Assembly (NCBI GenBank): GCA_023397655.1
Contig: JAEWTW010000026.1
Location: forward strand, 186,001 to 250,000
Direction of reading: 5' to 3'
Length of the DNA: 64,000 nucleotides
From: Bacillota bacterium
GTDB taxonomy: Bacteria; Bacillota; Clostridia; Christensenellales; SZUA-584
The translations under genes were made by a program, and so were the position numbers. This document shows, piece by piece, positions 8,738-17,638 of this stretch. The notes under the pieces were generated by a model. That model was given only the letters and a program-made list of their open reading frames with translations, was not told where the DNA came from and ran no database searches. How positions within the stretch are numbered: position 1 is the stretch's first letter; each line of letters opens with the position of its first letter.

Positions 8738-9913
8738 ATGAATAAGTTTGATGTTGTCGCCGCAGGGCATATTTGTCTTGATATGTCACTCAAGTTTACA
8801 TATACACAAGTGAAGGGGATTGAAGAAGTCTTTATTCCTGGAAGACTGATTAACATGAACGGAGTCGATTTCAGCGCAGGGGGACCGGTCGCCAACACCG
8901 GCTTTGCCATCAGCCGCCTCGGGCTCTCCGTACTTCCCATGGCAAACATCGGGTGCGACGAGTTCGGAAACATTTTGAGCGGCATCGCACAAAAGGAAAT
9001 AGGTACCGGCGTCACACAGAGCAGCGACGTCACCACTTCCTACTCTGTCGTGCTGGCGCTGCCGGGCGTTGACCGCATAATACTGCACGACCCGGCAGGC
9101 AACAACACATTTACCGCGAATCATATCGATTACGATCGGCTTAGCGATGCAAGGCTGCTCCACTTCGGGTACCCGCCGCTGATGGAAAGGATGTATCAGG
9201 CAAACGGCATTGAGCTGACCTCGTTGTTTGAGCGGGCAAAACAGACCGGCATCACCACCTCGCTCGATATGAGCCTGCCCGACGCGGAGTCAGAATCCGG
9301 CCGTGTCGATTGGGCCACCATACTCGTCAAAACGCTGCCATATGTGGATATATTCATGCCCAGCGTTGAAGAAGCATTATTCATGCTGGACAAAGCGGAA
9401 TACAATCGCGTTAAAAAAGCAGCCGAATCAGACGACTTTACAAAACATATCGACATGACGAAAATTCGTGATCTTGGGCAGCGCATACTCGGCATGGGCA
9501 GCGCCGTTGCGCTGATCAAGTGCGGCGCAAACGGGATCTATATCAAAACGGCAGACGCGGACCGTCTCGCAGCTGTCGGGCGCGGCAGACCCGCGAATAT
9601 CGCCCAGTGGTCAGGCCAAGAGCTCTTCCGCGAAACCTATGTCGTGAACGATTTTAAATCGGCACTGGCGGGTGGTGACACCACCATTGCCGGGTTTCTT
9701 GCCGCGATGCTTGAAGGCTTTAGCCTCAGCGACGCCGCTAAGATTGCGTGCAAAACCGGAGCACTTTGCTGCACGACGTTCGATGCGATCAGCGGACTGA
9801 TGCCGCTCAGTGCAGTCTATCAAAAAACGCTCGACGAACCGGCGCGCAATGTTGTTGACATGGGCCGCTATGGTTTCGTATTCGATGACAACAATTTGGT
9901 CTGGACAAAATAA
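8738..9913 (+). CDS. PfkB-family carbohydrate kinase
   Basis: The 391-residue protein has both PfkB signatures: an N-terminal GGPVANTGFAISRLG near residue 48 and a C-terminal ALAGGDTTIAGFLAAM near 310, with the catalytic aspartate in AGGD. It should phosphorylate a sugar, polyol or nucleoside with ATP in the cytoplasm. It is longer than a typical ribokinase (about 310 residues) because of insertions near residues 215-245 and 260-300. It is followed 58 bp later by a URO-D-like gene on the same strand and likely acts on the compound imported by the ABC system. The substrate cannot be fixed from sequence. Confidence 0.9.
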   Translation: MNKFDVVAAGHICLDMSLKFTYTQVKGIEEVFIPGRLINMNGVDFSAGGPVANTGFAISRLGLSVLPMANIGCDEFGNILSGIAQKEIGTGVTQSSDVTTSYSVVLALPGVDRIILHDPAGNNTFTANHIDYDRLSDARLLHFGYPPLMERMYQANGIELTSLFERAKQTGITTSLDMSLPDAESESGRVDWATILVKTLPYVDIFMPSVEEALFMLDKAEYNRVKKAAESDDFTKHIDMTKIRDLGQRILGMGSAVALIKCGANGIYIKTADADRLAAVGRGRPANIAQWSGQELFRETYVVNDFKSALAGGDTTIAGFLAAMLEGFSLSDAAKIACKTGALCCTTFDAISGLMPLSAVYQKTLDEPARNVVDMGRYGFVFDDNNLVWTK

Positions 9914-9971
9914 ATCACCCAAAGGAAAAGAACAAAGAACCGGTAAATTTGCCATAGAAAAAGGAGGAATC

Positions 9972-11021
9972 ATGAATACGTTTGTCCCAAATTATCAAAA
10001 CTTGATTGACGCCTGCAAAAACATAGAAGCGGAGCGTACGCCTCTCTATGAACATATCATTGCACCCGAAGTTATGGAGAAAATACTGAATAAGGAATTT
10101 GCCGATCTGATAAACGGCAATGACTCCGACAAAACGGAGCACTTTACTCAATACTGCCGCTTTTTCCGTGAGATGGGATACGACACTGTCAGCTACGAAT
10201 GCTGTATCGGTCCTGCAATGCCAGGGAGCGGTGCGCTCGGCGGGCATGCTCCCGGCGTGATCAAGACCCGGAAGGATTTCGACAGCTATCCCTGGGAACA
10301 GATACCGCAGTTCTTCTTTGATAAATTTGCGGAAAACTACGAGATCATGGGTACGTGTCTCCCCCAAGGCATGAAAGCGGTGGGTGGTCCGGGCAACGGC
10401 GTTTTCGAGCTCGTGCAGGACGTTGTTGGCTATGAGCAGCTTTGTCTGATATCCATCGACGATCCGGAGCTGTATCAAGATCTGTTCAGCACCGTCGGTA
10501 AAATGATGGGCCGCATCTGGGACGAATTTCTGCGTCGTTTCGGCAACCTGTATGCCGTATCCCGTTTCGGCGACGACCTTGGGTTCAAGAGTTCCACACT
10601 GCTGTCGCCCGAAGACATCAAAAAGAACATCATACCACAGTATCAGCATATCGTATCCGTGATCCACTCTCACGGCAAACCCTTCCTGTATCACTCATGC
10701 GGCAAAAACTTTGCGGTCATGGACGATATTATTGATATCGCTAAAATTGACGCCAAGCACTCCAACGAGGACGATATTGCGCCGTTCAGCGAGTGGGTTG
10801 ACCGATATGGCGAAAGAATCGGCAATTTCGGAGGCGTGGATATGGACCACCTCTGCAGCAAGACTGAGAAGGAAATCACCGAAATCGTCCATGATGTCAT
10901 GAGCTACTGCAAAGGCAAGGGTGGCTTCGCGCTTGGGTCAGGCAACTCCATTCCGGATTATGTGCCGCCGGAAGGTTATCTTGCAATGGTAAACGCGGCA
11001 AGGGCTTTCCGTGGAGATTGA
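9972..11021 (+). CDS. URO-D-superfamily protein
   Basis: The 349-residue protein starts at the ATG preceded by AAGGAGG; a longer in-frame ORF reaching back to 9810 lacks such a site and overlaps the PfkB gene. It carries an HSCGK motif near residue 240. The expected third-ligand cysteine is replaced in the segment GSGNSIPDYVPPEGY. So it resembles the 233-1279 protein in lacking the full His-Cys-Cys zinc site of MtaA. Cotranscription with the PfkB kinase suggests a role in the same catabolic pathway. Confidence 0.85.
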   Translation: MNTFVPNYQNLIDACKNIEAERTPLYEHIIAPEVMEKILNKEFADLINGNDSDKTEHFTQYCRFFREMGYDTVSYECCIGPAMPGSGALGGHAPGVIKTRKDFDSYPWEQIPQFFFDKFAENYEIMGTCLPQGMKAVGGPGNGVFELVQDVVGYEQLCLISIDDPELYQDLFSTVGKMMGRIWDEFLRRFGNLYAVSRFGDDLGFKSSTLLSPEDIKKNIIPQYQHIVSVIHSHGKPFLYHSCGKNFAVMDDIIDIAKIDAKHSNEDDIAPFSEWVDRYGERIGNFGGVDMDHLCSKTEKEITEIVHDVMSYCKGKGGFALGSGNSIPDYVPPEGYLAMVNAARAFRGD

Positions 11022-11202
11022 GTTTCTTGACTATTGCCGCATTCAACATTTTTAACTTAGTGTTAGCCAATACTTTTATTCATTATAGCATTCAGAAAAT
11101 TCGAATGAAAGCATCGGCATAGGCGGCATCGTTCTTGGTGCTAGGTTAATGCTATAACACCTCAAACTTATATAAATGTGGAAGTACTCTTTTACAAAAC
11201 AC

Positions 11203-11224
11203 AAAACCCTATTTCAAGGGTTTT
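11203..11224 (+). terminator. Hairpin with T-tract between URO-D gene and rnfD
   Basis: AAAACCCT-N6-AGGGTTTT forms an 8-bp stem whose 3' arm ends in four T residues. It can act as a terminator for the PfkB/URO-D operon and is symmetric enough to work in both directions. Confidence 0.6.
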
Positions 11225-11345
11225 AATAATCTTGGCGCAGCGAAACGAAAACACATTCTGTGTTCTTGAACGGTTTTGAGTAACAGTATCAATAAATTGG
11301 TCCTCAACTTTTGTATGTGTTACCAGGATAAATTTGTTTTGCTAT

Positions 11346-11373
11346 TTGCATAGTTGAACGATTAATATATACT
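11346..11373 (+). promoter_or_regulatory. Candidate sigma-A promoter for the Rnf/Nqr cluster
   Basis: TTGCAT and TATACT are separated by 16 bp, about 70 bp upstream of the rnfD start. The match to the -35/-10 consensus is fair only. Confidence 0.4.
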
Positions 11374-11443
11374 ATTATCGTACTCTATTATAAAGGATAT
11401 TACTTAAGCCAGCTTAGACGAAATGATCTGACACGGGGGAATT

Positions 11444-12412
11444 ATGATAAAGATCAAAAATTATTTCCTGAAACAGAAGATGATGACCCGGGTCCTCATA
11501 AGCCTGTTGCCCGTTCTTCTTGCATCCGAATACTTCTTCGGTTTGCGTACGCTTGTGCTGCTGTCCGTGGTCACCATAACCGGGATTATATGCGAATACG
11601 GCATCATGCGATTGATTGACGGCAACAAGGCCAAGGTTTCCGAGGCGCTCTTTGTGACCTGCCTGTTGTTTACGCTGACACTGCCGCCGACCGTGCCATT
11701 CTGGATCGCCGCTGTCGGAATAGCGTTTGGCGTTGTCTTCGGAAAATGTGTTTTCGGCGGATTCGGCAGAAACATTTTCAATCCGGCGTTGGTGGGCAGA
11801 TGTCTGATTTATGTTTCATTCCCGGCGTATATGACGATAGCTTGGGCTGAGCCTTTTAGCGGCTTTCCGGGAGGCTTAATAAGATGGAGCGGGGGCGTTG
11901 ACGCGATGACATCCGCTACGCCGATGATTTCATTTAACAAGGAAGGAATCATGACCGATCATCTGCGCCTGTTTCTTGGAAATATATCAGGTTCGCTTGG
12001 CGAGACATGTGCGCTTATCATTTTAGTGGCTGCGGTTTATCTGATCGTGACGAAAACAGCTTCCTGGAAAATAATCGTGTCATGTCTGGCTTCATTTGCA
12101 GTGTTTGGCTCCATACTATACCTGACGGGAGTCATTGCGACAGATCCCCTGTTTTCAATACTGTCCGGCGGTTTCCTCTTCGCGGCGGTCTTCATGGCGA
12201 CCGATCCAATCTCAGCGCCGAAACAGGAAGCATCAAAGTATATTTATGGTGCATTGATCGGTGTGGTTGCGATGATAATCAGAGCATTTTCGATCTTCAC
12301 GGAAGGCATCATGTTTGCGATTCTGATCGTCAATGCATTCGTACCGTTGATAGATCGAAATATCAAAATAATTAGTGACAAAAGAAAAGCCGGAAAGAAG
12401 GTGACAGCATGA
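11444..12412 (+). CDS. rnfD: Electron transport complex subunit RnfD/NqrB
   Basis: This 322-residue membrane protein matches RnfD in length (NqrB is nearer 410). It has about ten hydrophobic segments, and the flavinylation motif DAMTSATPMI lies near residue 156. In the family FMN is attached to this threonine through a phosphodiester bond. A GGGGG site lies upstream of the ATG. Its stop overlaps the next start (ATGA), so translation is coupled to rnfG. It is the core ion-translocating membrane subunit. No ApbE flavin transferase is encoded in the window. Confidence 0.92.
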   Translation: MIKIKNYFLKQKMMTRVLISLLPVLLASEYFFGLRTLVLLSVVTITGIICEYGIMRLIDGNKAKVSEALFVTCLLFTLTLPPTVPFWIAAVGIAFGVVFGKCVFGGFGRNIFNPALVGRCLIYVSFPAYMTIAWAEPFSGFPGGLIRWSGGVDAMTSATPMISFNKEGIMTDHLRLFLGNISGSLGETCALIILVAAVYLIVTKTASWKIIVSCLASFAVFGSILYLTGVIATDPLFSILSGGFLFAAVFMATDPISAPKQEASKYIYGALIGVVAMIIRAFSIFTEGIMFAILIVNAFVPLIDRNIKIISDKRKAGKKVTA

Positions 12413-13011
12413 AGCAAGGACGCATCTATACCGTTGTTTTCATGCTGATAGTCAGCGCGTTTTTCACTTTACTGCTGGCTGGGGCGAACCAGCTCTATCT
12501 GCCAAAAATTCAAGAGAATGAGAAGCTGGCAGAAAGAATAGCGATACTTTATGTTTTTGATATCGATCAGAGCGGCAGCGCCGAAGAGGTGCTTAAGCGG
12601 TTCGATCAAAATGTCAAACAGACGACGGTTTCCGGAGTCGAGATGTATGAAAACACATCCGCAGACGGGAAACCGATAGCCTATGCCGTCCCTTTTACCG
12701 GGCCCGGATTGTGGGGCAGTATTTCAGGCTATTTGGGCGTTTCGAGCGACCTGGATCACATCACCGGTCTGGTTTTCACCGATCAGAGCGAGACCCCGGG
12801 GCTTGGGGGACGCATCGATGAATTGGCTTATCGGGAGCAATTCAGGGGTTTGAAGATCTCGCCTGGGACAACACTGGCTTACGGAAAACAGGGAGACAGT
12901 CAGATCGACGCCATTACCGGTGCGACGTTAACGTCAAATTCGGTCATGCGCATTTTGAATGGGCTGCTTCAGGAAACCGTCAGCAAACTGGAGGTGACAG
13001 GCAATGGCTGA
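12409..13011 (+). CDS. rnfG: Electron transport complex subunit RnfG/NqrC
   Basis: The 200-residue protein has one N-terminal membrane anchor (residues about 7-27) and an extracytoplasmic FMN-binding domain. The C-terminal motif DAITGATLTSNSV, near residue 166, is the covalent FMN attachment site of the RnfG/NqrC family. The length fits RnfG better than NqrC (about 260). It overlaps rnfD by 4 bp and rnfE by 8 bp, so the genes form one operon. Confidence 0.92.
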   Translation: MKQGRIYTVVFMLIVSAFFTLLLAGANQLYLPKIQENEKLAERIAILYVFDIDQSGSAEEVLKRFDQNVKQTTVSGVEMYENTSADGKPIAYAVPFTGPGLWGSISGYLGVSSDLDHITGLVFTDQSETPGLGGRIDELAYREQFRGLKISPGTTLAYGKQGDSQIDAITGATLTSNSVMRILNGLLQETVSKLEVTGNG

Positions 13012-13615
13012 GAAAATGAAGGAAGTCATTTCGAGAAATGTCTGGAAGGACAATCAAGTATTGCGGCAGATCCTCGGTATCTGCTCGAGTCTCGCAGTCA
13101 CCAACCTGATGACAAATTCGCTGGTCATGGGACTTGGGCTGACGTTTGTAACGGCTTTTTCCAGCCTGACGATTTCGCTGCTGCGCAATGTGATCCCGCA
13201 TAAAGTCAGAATGATCGTGCAAACATTGATCATTGCGGCTTATGTTATTCTGGTCGATATTTTTCTGAAAGCCAATATGCCCGATATCAGCAAGGCTCTC
13301 GGTCCGTATGTGGGCCTCATCATCACAAACTGTATTATCATGGGGCGAGCGGAGGCTTATGCTCAGAAAAATCCGCCGCTGCTTTCCATGCTGGACGGTT
13401 TCTTCGCAGGTATCGGCTATACTGTCGTGCTCCTGATCATCGCGCTGGTTCGAGAGCTGCTTGGCTTTGGAACAATTTTCGGCTTCAACGTGAATTTCGT
13501 TGGGTTTGAGACATGGACCATCATGGTCATGCCGCCGGCGGCGTTCTTCCTGATAGGCGTTTTGATCTGGATCACATCGAACATTTTCGCCCCGGGTAAG
13601 GGCAAGAAATCTTAA
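13004..13615 (+). CDS. rnfE: Electron transport complex subunit RnfE/NqrD
   Basis: The 203-residue protein has six membrane segments. It shows the two conserved cysteine regions of the RnfA/RnfE family: LGICSSLAVTN near residue 26 and ITNCIIMGRAEAYA near 107. In the family these cysteines, with those of RnfA, hold a [2Fe-2S] cluster in the membrane. The gene overlaps rnfG and precedes rnfA by 27 bp. Confidence 0.92.
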   Translation: MAEKMKEVISRNVWKDNQVLRQILGICSSLAVTNLMTNSLVMGLGLTFVTAFSSLTISLLRNVIPHKVRMIVQTLIIAAYVILVDIFLKANMPDISKALGPYVGLIITNCIIMGRAEAYAQKNPPLLSMLDGFFAGIGYTVVLLIIALVRELLGFGTIFGFNVNFVGFETWTIMVMPPAAFFLIGVLIWITSNIFAPGKGKKS

Positions 13616-13642
13616 ATAGATTGGAAAGGAGCGGACACGTCT

Positions 13643-14236
13643 ATGACAAGCGGCATTAACCCATTGGTCATATTTTTTGCATCTATACTGACAAGCAATA
13701 TGATACTATCGAATTTCCTCGGCATGTGTTCATATATCTCCATATCGGCAGAGTACAAGACGGCTTCCAGCCTTGGCAAATCAGTGACTTTGGTCATGGT
13801 TTTCACAACAGTGATCAATTTCTGGGTTTACAAGCTGATAATCGTACCGCTGGGCCTTCAATATCTGCAGTATGTTCTGTTTATCATTATAATCGCGGCT
13901 TTAGTACAGATCATTGAAATGGCTATGGACAGGCTGCTGCCGGACTTACATGTCAAGCTCGGCATCTTCCTTCCGCTGATCACAGTCAACTGTGCGATTT
14001 TGGGTACTACGCTGTTTATGGTCATCCGAGATTACAACTTCCTCCAGTCTTTGCTGTTCGGGTTGGGCAGCGGGCTTGGCTGGTGGCTGGCGATCAGCGC
14101 GCTGGCAGCTATCCGTGAGAAAATGGGGAAGACGAAATTACCACGGGGTCTTGAAGGTCCGGGGATAGCATTTATCATTACAGGCATTATGGCTCTGGCT
14201 TTTATCGGTTTTTCCGGTATCTTCACGATAAGCTGA
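13643..14236 (+). CDS. rnfA: Electron transport complex subunit RnfA/NqrE
   Basis: The 197-residue, six-segment membrane protein is homologous to RnfE and inserted with opposite topology. Its motifs are LSNFLGMCSYIS near residue 18 and TVNCAILGTTLF near 113, giving the second pair of cluster cysteines. An AAGGAG lies about 12 bp upstream. The gene order D-G-E-A is the shared core of Rnf and Nqr. Confidence 0.92.
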   Translation: MTSGINPLVIFFASILTSNMILSNFLGMCSYISISAEYKTASSLGKSVTLVMVFTTVINFWVYKLIIVPLGLQYLQYVLFIIIIAALVQIIEMAMDRLLPDLHVKLGIFLPLITVNCAILGTTLFMVIRDYNFLQSLLFGLGSGLGWWLAISALAAIREKMGKTKLPRGLEGPGIAFIITGIMALAFIGFSGIFTIS

Positions 14237-14255
14237 GCATATGGGAGCAGCAACT

Positions 14256-15353
14256 ATGGAAATACTGACAACAGTATTGAGCGTAACCGGGATATCCGTC
14301 GCGTTGGCACTTATAATAATTGTGGCCGAGTACTTTTTTAACAATTATGGCGAATGCGAGATTGATATCAATAACGGCGATAAAGTGCTCAAGGTTGAAG
14401 GCGGATCTTCTCTGCTTTCAACTCTTGCGGCGCAGAAAATATTTATTCCGTCCGCCTGTGGCGGCAAAGCGACTTGCGGGCTGTGTAAAGTGCAGATACT
14501 TGAAGGTGCTGGTCCTCTGCTGCCAACCGAAGAACCGTATCTCAGTGAGGATGAGCGGCAAAACAATTATCGGCTATCCTGTCAGGTGAAAGTCAAAAAT
14601 AATATCCGCATTCTGATACCGGCAGAGCTCTTCAGTATCAAGGAATATATCACGACAATACAATCAATTGAGACATTGACACATGATATCAAAGGTTTCC
14701 GATTCAGGCTGCCTGCGGGAGAAACAGTGCACTTTAAAGCCGGGCAGTACATGCAGCTTTATACCAAGCCTTATGCCAAGATTAAAGAGAGCGTCTACCG
14801 TGCATATTCCATTGCGAGTGTCCCTTCGGATAATGAAGCGATTGAGTTAATTCTGCGGCTGGTACCGGACGGCATCTGTACAACCTACGCGCATACGCAG
14901 TTGAAAGAAGGGGATCAGGTCAACATCAGCGGGCCCTACGGTGATTTCTATTTACGGGGTAACTGCAGTGAAATCATCATGATAGCAGGCGGCTCCGGCC
15001 TGGCGCCTATCAAATCAATTATCCTCGATGTGCTCGAAAAAGGAATTGATATAAAAATGAATTTCTTCTTCGGTGCCGTCACTAAAAAGGATCTCTATTA
15101 TCTGGATTTTTTCTACGATCTGGCAACGCACCATGACAATTTCCGATTCATTCCCGCGTTATCCAAACCTGCTCCTGATGACAATTGGGACGGAGAGGTT
15201 GGTCTGATTACCGAGGTCGTCGACCGTTATGTTAATGACGGTTCAAATATGGAAGCCTACCTTTGCGGCAGCCCCGGAATGATAGATGCCTGCATCAAAG
15301 TATTGGCTGCGAAAGGCATACCGGAAGAAAAAGTATACTACGACAAATTCTAA
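14256..15353 (+). CDS. nqrF: NqrF-type NADH-oxidising flavoprotein ([2Fe-2S], FAD)
   Basis: The protein has an N-terminal membrane helix (residues about 3-25) and a plant-type [2Fe-2S] ferredoxin domain (CGGKATCGLC near residue 70, last cysteine in RLSC). The C-terminal part is a ferredoxin-NADP reductase-like module with the FAD motif RAYSIAS, the nucleotide motif GGSGLAPIKS and CGSPGMIDAC. The C-terminus is YYDKF, as expected for NqrF. It would oxidise NADH and pass electrons to the RnfDGEA core. The ATG at 14256 has GGGAG 8 bp upstream and is preferred over the ATG at 14241, which lacks one. It occupies the place where RnfB would stand in a canonical rnf operon. Confidence 0.9.
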   Translation: MEILTTVLSVTGISVALALIIIVAEYFFNNYGECEIDINNGDKVLKVEGGSSLLSTLAAQKIFIPSACGGKATCGLCKVQILEGAGPLLPTEEPYLSEDERQNNYRLSCQVKVKNNIRILIPAELFSIKEYITTIQSIETLTHDIKGFRFRLPAGETVHFKAGQYMQLYTKPYAKIKESVYRAYSIASVPSDNEAIELILRLVPDGICTTYAHTQLKEGDQVNISGPYGDFYLRGNCSEIIMIAGGSGLAPIKSIILDVLEKGIDIKMNFFFGAVTKKDLYYLDFFYDLATHHDNFRFIPALSKPAPDDNWDGEVGLITEVVDRYVNDGSNMEAYLCGSPGMIDACIKVLAAKGIPEEKVYYDKF

Positions 15354-15368
15354 GCAGGAGGCCTGCGC

Positions 15369-15827
15369 ATGAAACAGAGTCCTGAACTTAATCTAATTCA
15401 AGCAAATATGGTACCCGGCTCGCTGTCGGCACACGGCTTCCTTGGCGACGACAGCCGCAACCTGACGGATATACTCCGCGCCGATGCCAAAGCTCTTAAA
15501 CAAGCAGGAATCACGCAGCAAGCGCTGGCTGATAAGATGCAGAAGCTGACCGATTTTGGCATGCAGGGTCTGGGCCGGCCAATGCTTATGGATGGCGGTT
15601 TCGAGATTGAGGTCGAAGATTATATGGGGAAACTGCCCTGCCCCTTCAGGGACAACGCCAGGGTGGACAAACGCCAGACTCGGGTCAGGAGGCTTGATAC
15701 CGGTGTCATGATGCGCTGGACAGATCTCAACATCCACATGATCCGAGAACATGGCTTCTTTGAAGGCCACGGAAGCATCTACCGACTTGACCCTGATGTG
15801 CTGGTCAGATTTCTCGGAATGATCTAG
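15369..15827 (+). CDS. Conserved-looking protein cotranscribed with the Rnf/Nqr genes
   Basis: I do not recognise this 152-residue soluble protein. It starts 15 bp after nqrF with a strong AGGAGG. The N-terminal half is helical (DILRADAKALKQAGITQQAL). A central glycine-rich part (GMQGLGRPMLMDGGFEIEV) precedes a single cysteine in LPCPFRDN and a basic RVDKRQTRVRRLD stretch. It has no membrane segment and no clear cofactor motif. Its position suggests an accessory or regulatory role in the redox complex, or use of its output. Confidence 0.75.
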   Translation: MKQSPELNLIQANMVPGSLSAHGFLGDDSRNLTDILRADAKALKQAGITQQALADKMQKLTDFGMQGLGRPMLMDGGFEIEVEDYMGKLPCPFRDNARVDKRQTRVRRLDTGVMMRWTDLNIHMIREHGFFEGHGSIYRLDPDVLVRFLGMI

Positions 15828-15870
15828 CGGCTGCCGCAATACAGACTGAAAAGACACAGCCAAGTGAGAA

Positions 15871-15936
15871 AACAATAGTGCATCCATGTATATGAAGTGC
15901 CTTACTTCACGCTATGGATGCACTACTATTATTGTT
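15871..15936. terminator. Long hairpin between convergent genes
   Basis: AGTGCATCCAT pairs with ATGGATGCACT across a 26-nt loop that itself contains a GAAGT/ACTTC stem. Outer AACAAT/ATTGTT bases extend the pairing and the structure overlaps the R1 stop codon. It lies between the convergent Rnf/Nqr operon and recombinase gene and probably terminates both. Confidence 0.7.
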
Positions 15937-17611
15937 TGTCGCTTTTCATAAAATAGTTGGTGGAGGCGAGAGAAGATTCGCCCCCGTCGCACAATATTAC
16001 GTCAACACCCTGATCAGAATCATTTTCGTGTCTTCTTGAGAGTTTTATCGTATCCACGATGTCCTCGATCTCTTGGGTTATCGAAATATCCTTGCAAAAG
16101 TTGAAGACCACCTCTACCCTGTCTTTATAAACAAGAACCTTATCAATAAACGTCTCAACCAATACCTTCGTCATTTTCAGAGTCCCGACTTCAAGCTGAT
16201 TTCTTGCAAGCCCGAACATCTTTGTGATCTCTTCTTCGTTAATCTGTTTGATATTGGTGTTCTTACAGAGCTCCTGATAACTTTCGTTCAAACGTTCTTT
16301 TTCTTGCTCAAGTTCGCTGAGCTTCTTAGCCAACGCAGGCGACGGCGATACCATGATTATTTCAACGATATTGTCGATTGACTTAGTGACTTCTTTGATC
16401 TTCTTCTCGTAATTTGCCTTCGCCTTGATATGCCCGGCATTCTTGCTAATTTGATATTCATCATAGGCCGCACAAATATTTGGGATCAGCGTCTCATCAA
16501 ACAGATATTCCGCAAGCTTCTCCATAACAAAGGTTTCAAGGTATTCTCTACGTATCTCCTTGTTCTCACAGCCATTCCGGCTCTTTCTGCCGGTACAAGC
16601 ATATGTCACGTGCAACGTCTTCTTACGTCCGGAGTTCTTTCGGTTTCCCGTATAGACTCTTCCACATTCCCCGCAGATCACTTTTCTGGATAACAGGTAG
16701 ACCTCCTTGGCGTTATTGCATGCCCTGATCTTCTTACGCGATTCCATCTTCTTGAGCGCCAGTTGGTAGTCTTCTCTAGAAATAATCTGAGGCATACCAT
16801 CTTCGATGCGAACCATCTCGTCTTCTGTCTTATACAGGTGGCTATTTCTCTTACCGTCAATATTCTTTGAAGACATGCGATTGAAGATGTATACCCCGGT
16901 ATATCTTTCATTTCTAAGAATACTTGAAATAGAACCTTTACCAAAAGGTTTGCCGGCCTTGGTCATATACCCCTGAGCATTTAACGCATCGGCGATGACT
17001 CCATAGCCATCCCCTTCGATATACATCCGAAAGATCATTCGGACAGCTGCGGCTTCTTTATCATTGATCGTGTACTTTTTCGTGTCAGGATCAACATTGT
17101 AGCCAAGCGCTCCTGTGCCGCCAGTATGCAACCCTTTAAGCGCATTTTCAGTCATACCCTTTTGAACTTCTCTGGCGAGGTTTTTGGAGTAGTACTCAGC
17201 CATAGCCTCGAGCACGCTCTCCAGGATGATGCTCTCCGGGCTTTCATCGTCCAGATATTCCAATACACTCAAGAGAGAAATACCATGCCGTTTAAGCTCT
17301 GTTCGATAACCAATGCTGTCACTTCTGTTTCGTGCAAATCGGTCGAGCTTATGAACAATGACTACATCAAACAAATCTTTCTTTGCATCTTTGATCATCG
17401 TTAAAAACTCGGGACGGTTATCAGTCATCGCCGATTTTGCACGGTCGATGTATTCAGCAACAATGATAATGTCATTTCGTTTTGCATATTCGTTTATCGC
17501 GCGAAGCTGAGCATCTATTGATTCATCTCTCTGGTTATCTGAAGAAAATCTTGCGTATACTGCTGCTCGTACTTTTCCTTTGTTATCTCTGATTTTGTCT
17601 AATACTTTCAT
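15929..17611 (-). CDS. Large serine recombinase (R1)
   Basis: This 560-residue protein has an N-terminal resolvase domain (YARFSSDNQRDES; nucleophile Ser23), then a recombinase domain near residues 165-270. A zinc ribbon (CGECG...ACTGRKSRNGC) spans about residues 310-350 and a coiled coil about 395-450. Enzymes of this class cut and religate DNA at short attachment sites to move elements. It is about 93% identical to R2 (42360-44021) and shares its start context with truncated R3. R1 lies at one edge of the HEAT/radical SAM island. It is complete, with AAGGAGG upstream, and may be active. Confidence 0.95.
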   Translation of the reverse strand: MKVLDKIRDNKGKVRAAVYARFSSDNQRDESIDAQLRAINEYAKRNDIIIVAEYIDRAKSAMTDNRPEFLTMIKDAKKDLFDVVIVHKLDRFARNRSDSIGYRTELKRHGISLLSVLEYLDDESPESIILESVLEAMAEYYSKNLAREVQKGMTENALKGLHTGGTGALGYNVDPDTKKYTINDKEAAAVRMIFRMYIEGDGYGVIADALNAQGYMTKAGKPFGKGSISSILRNERYTGVYIFNRMSSKNIDGKRNSHLYKTEDEMVRIEDGMPQIISREDYQLALKKMESRKKIRACNNAKEVYLLSRKVICGECGRVYTGNRKNSGRKKTLHVTYACTGRKSRNGCENKEIRREYLETFVMEKLAEYLFDETLIPNICAAYDEYQISKNAGHIKAKANYEKKIKEVTKSIDNIVEIIMVSPSPALAKKLSELEQEKERLNESYQELCKNTNIKQINEEEITKMFGLARNQLEVGTLKMTKVLVETFIDKVLVYKDRVEVVFNFCKDISITQEIEDIVDTIKLSRRHENDSDQGVDVILCDGGESSLASTNYFMKSDKQ

Positions 17612-17638
17612 CGCTTCCTCCTTAATAAAATTAGGAAG

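Larger units (their letters stand above)
11022..11443. other. Intergenic region before the Rnf/Nqr cluster (422 bp)
   Basis: I see no gene here on either strand. The stretch holds a hairpin at 11203-11224 and a candidate promoter at 11346-11373. In particular there is no remnant of rnfC, rnfB or nqrA ahead of rnfD. Confidence 0.6.

Noticed and set aside
14256..15353. Corrinoid-activating (RACE-type) protein linked to the URO-D genes
   Set aside because: The ferredoxin domain is followed by FAD and NAD(P)H motifs and a YYDKF end, as in NqrF, and the gene sits in the rnfDGEA operon.
15871..15936. Hairpin as a recombinase attachment site
   Set aside because: No copy of it was found beside R2 or R3, and its place between convergent genes fits a terminator.
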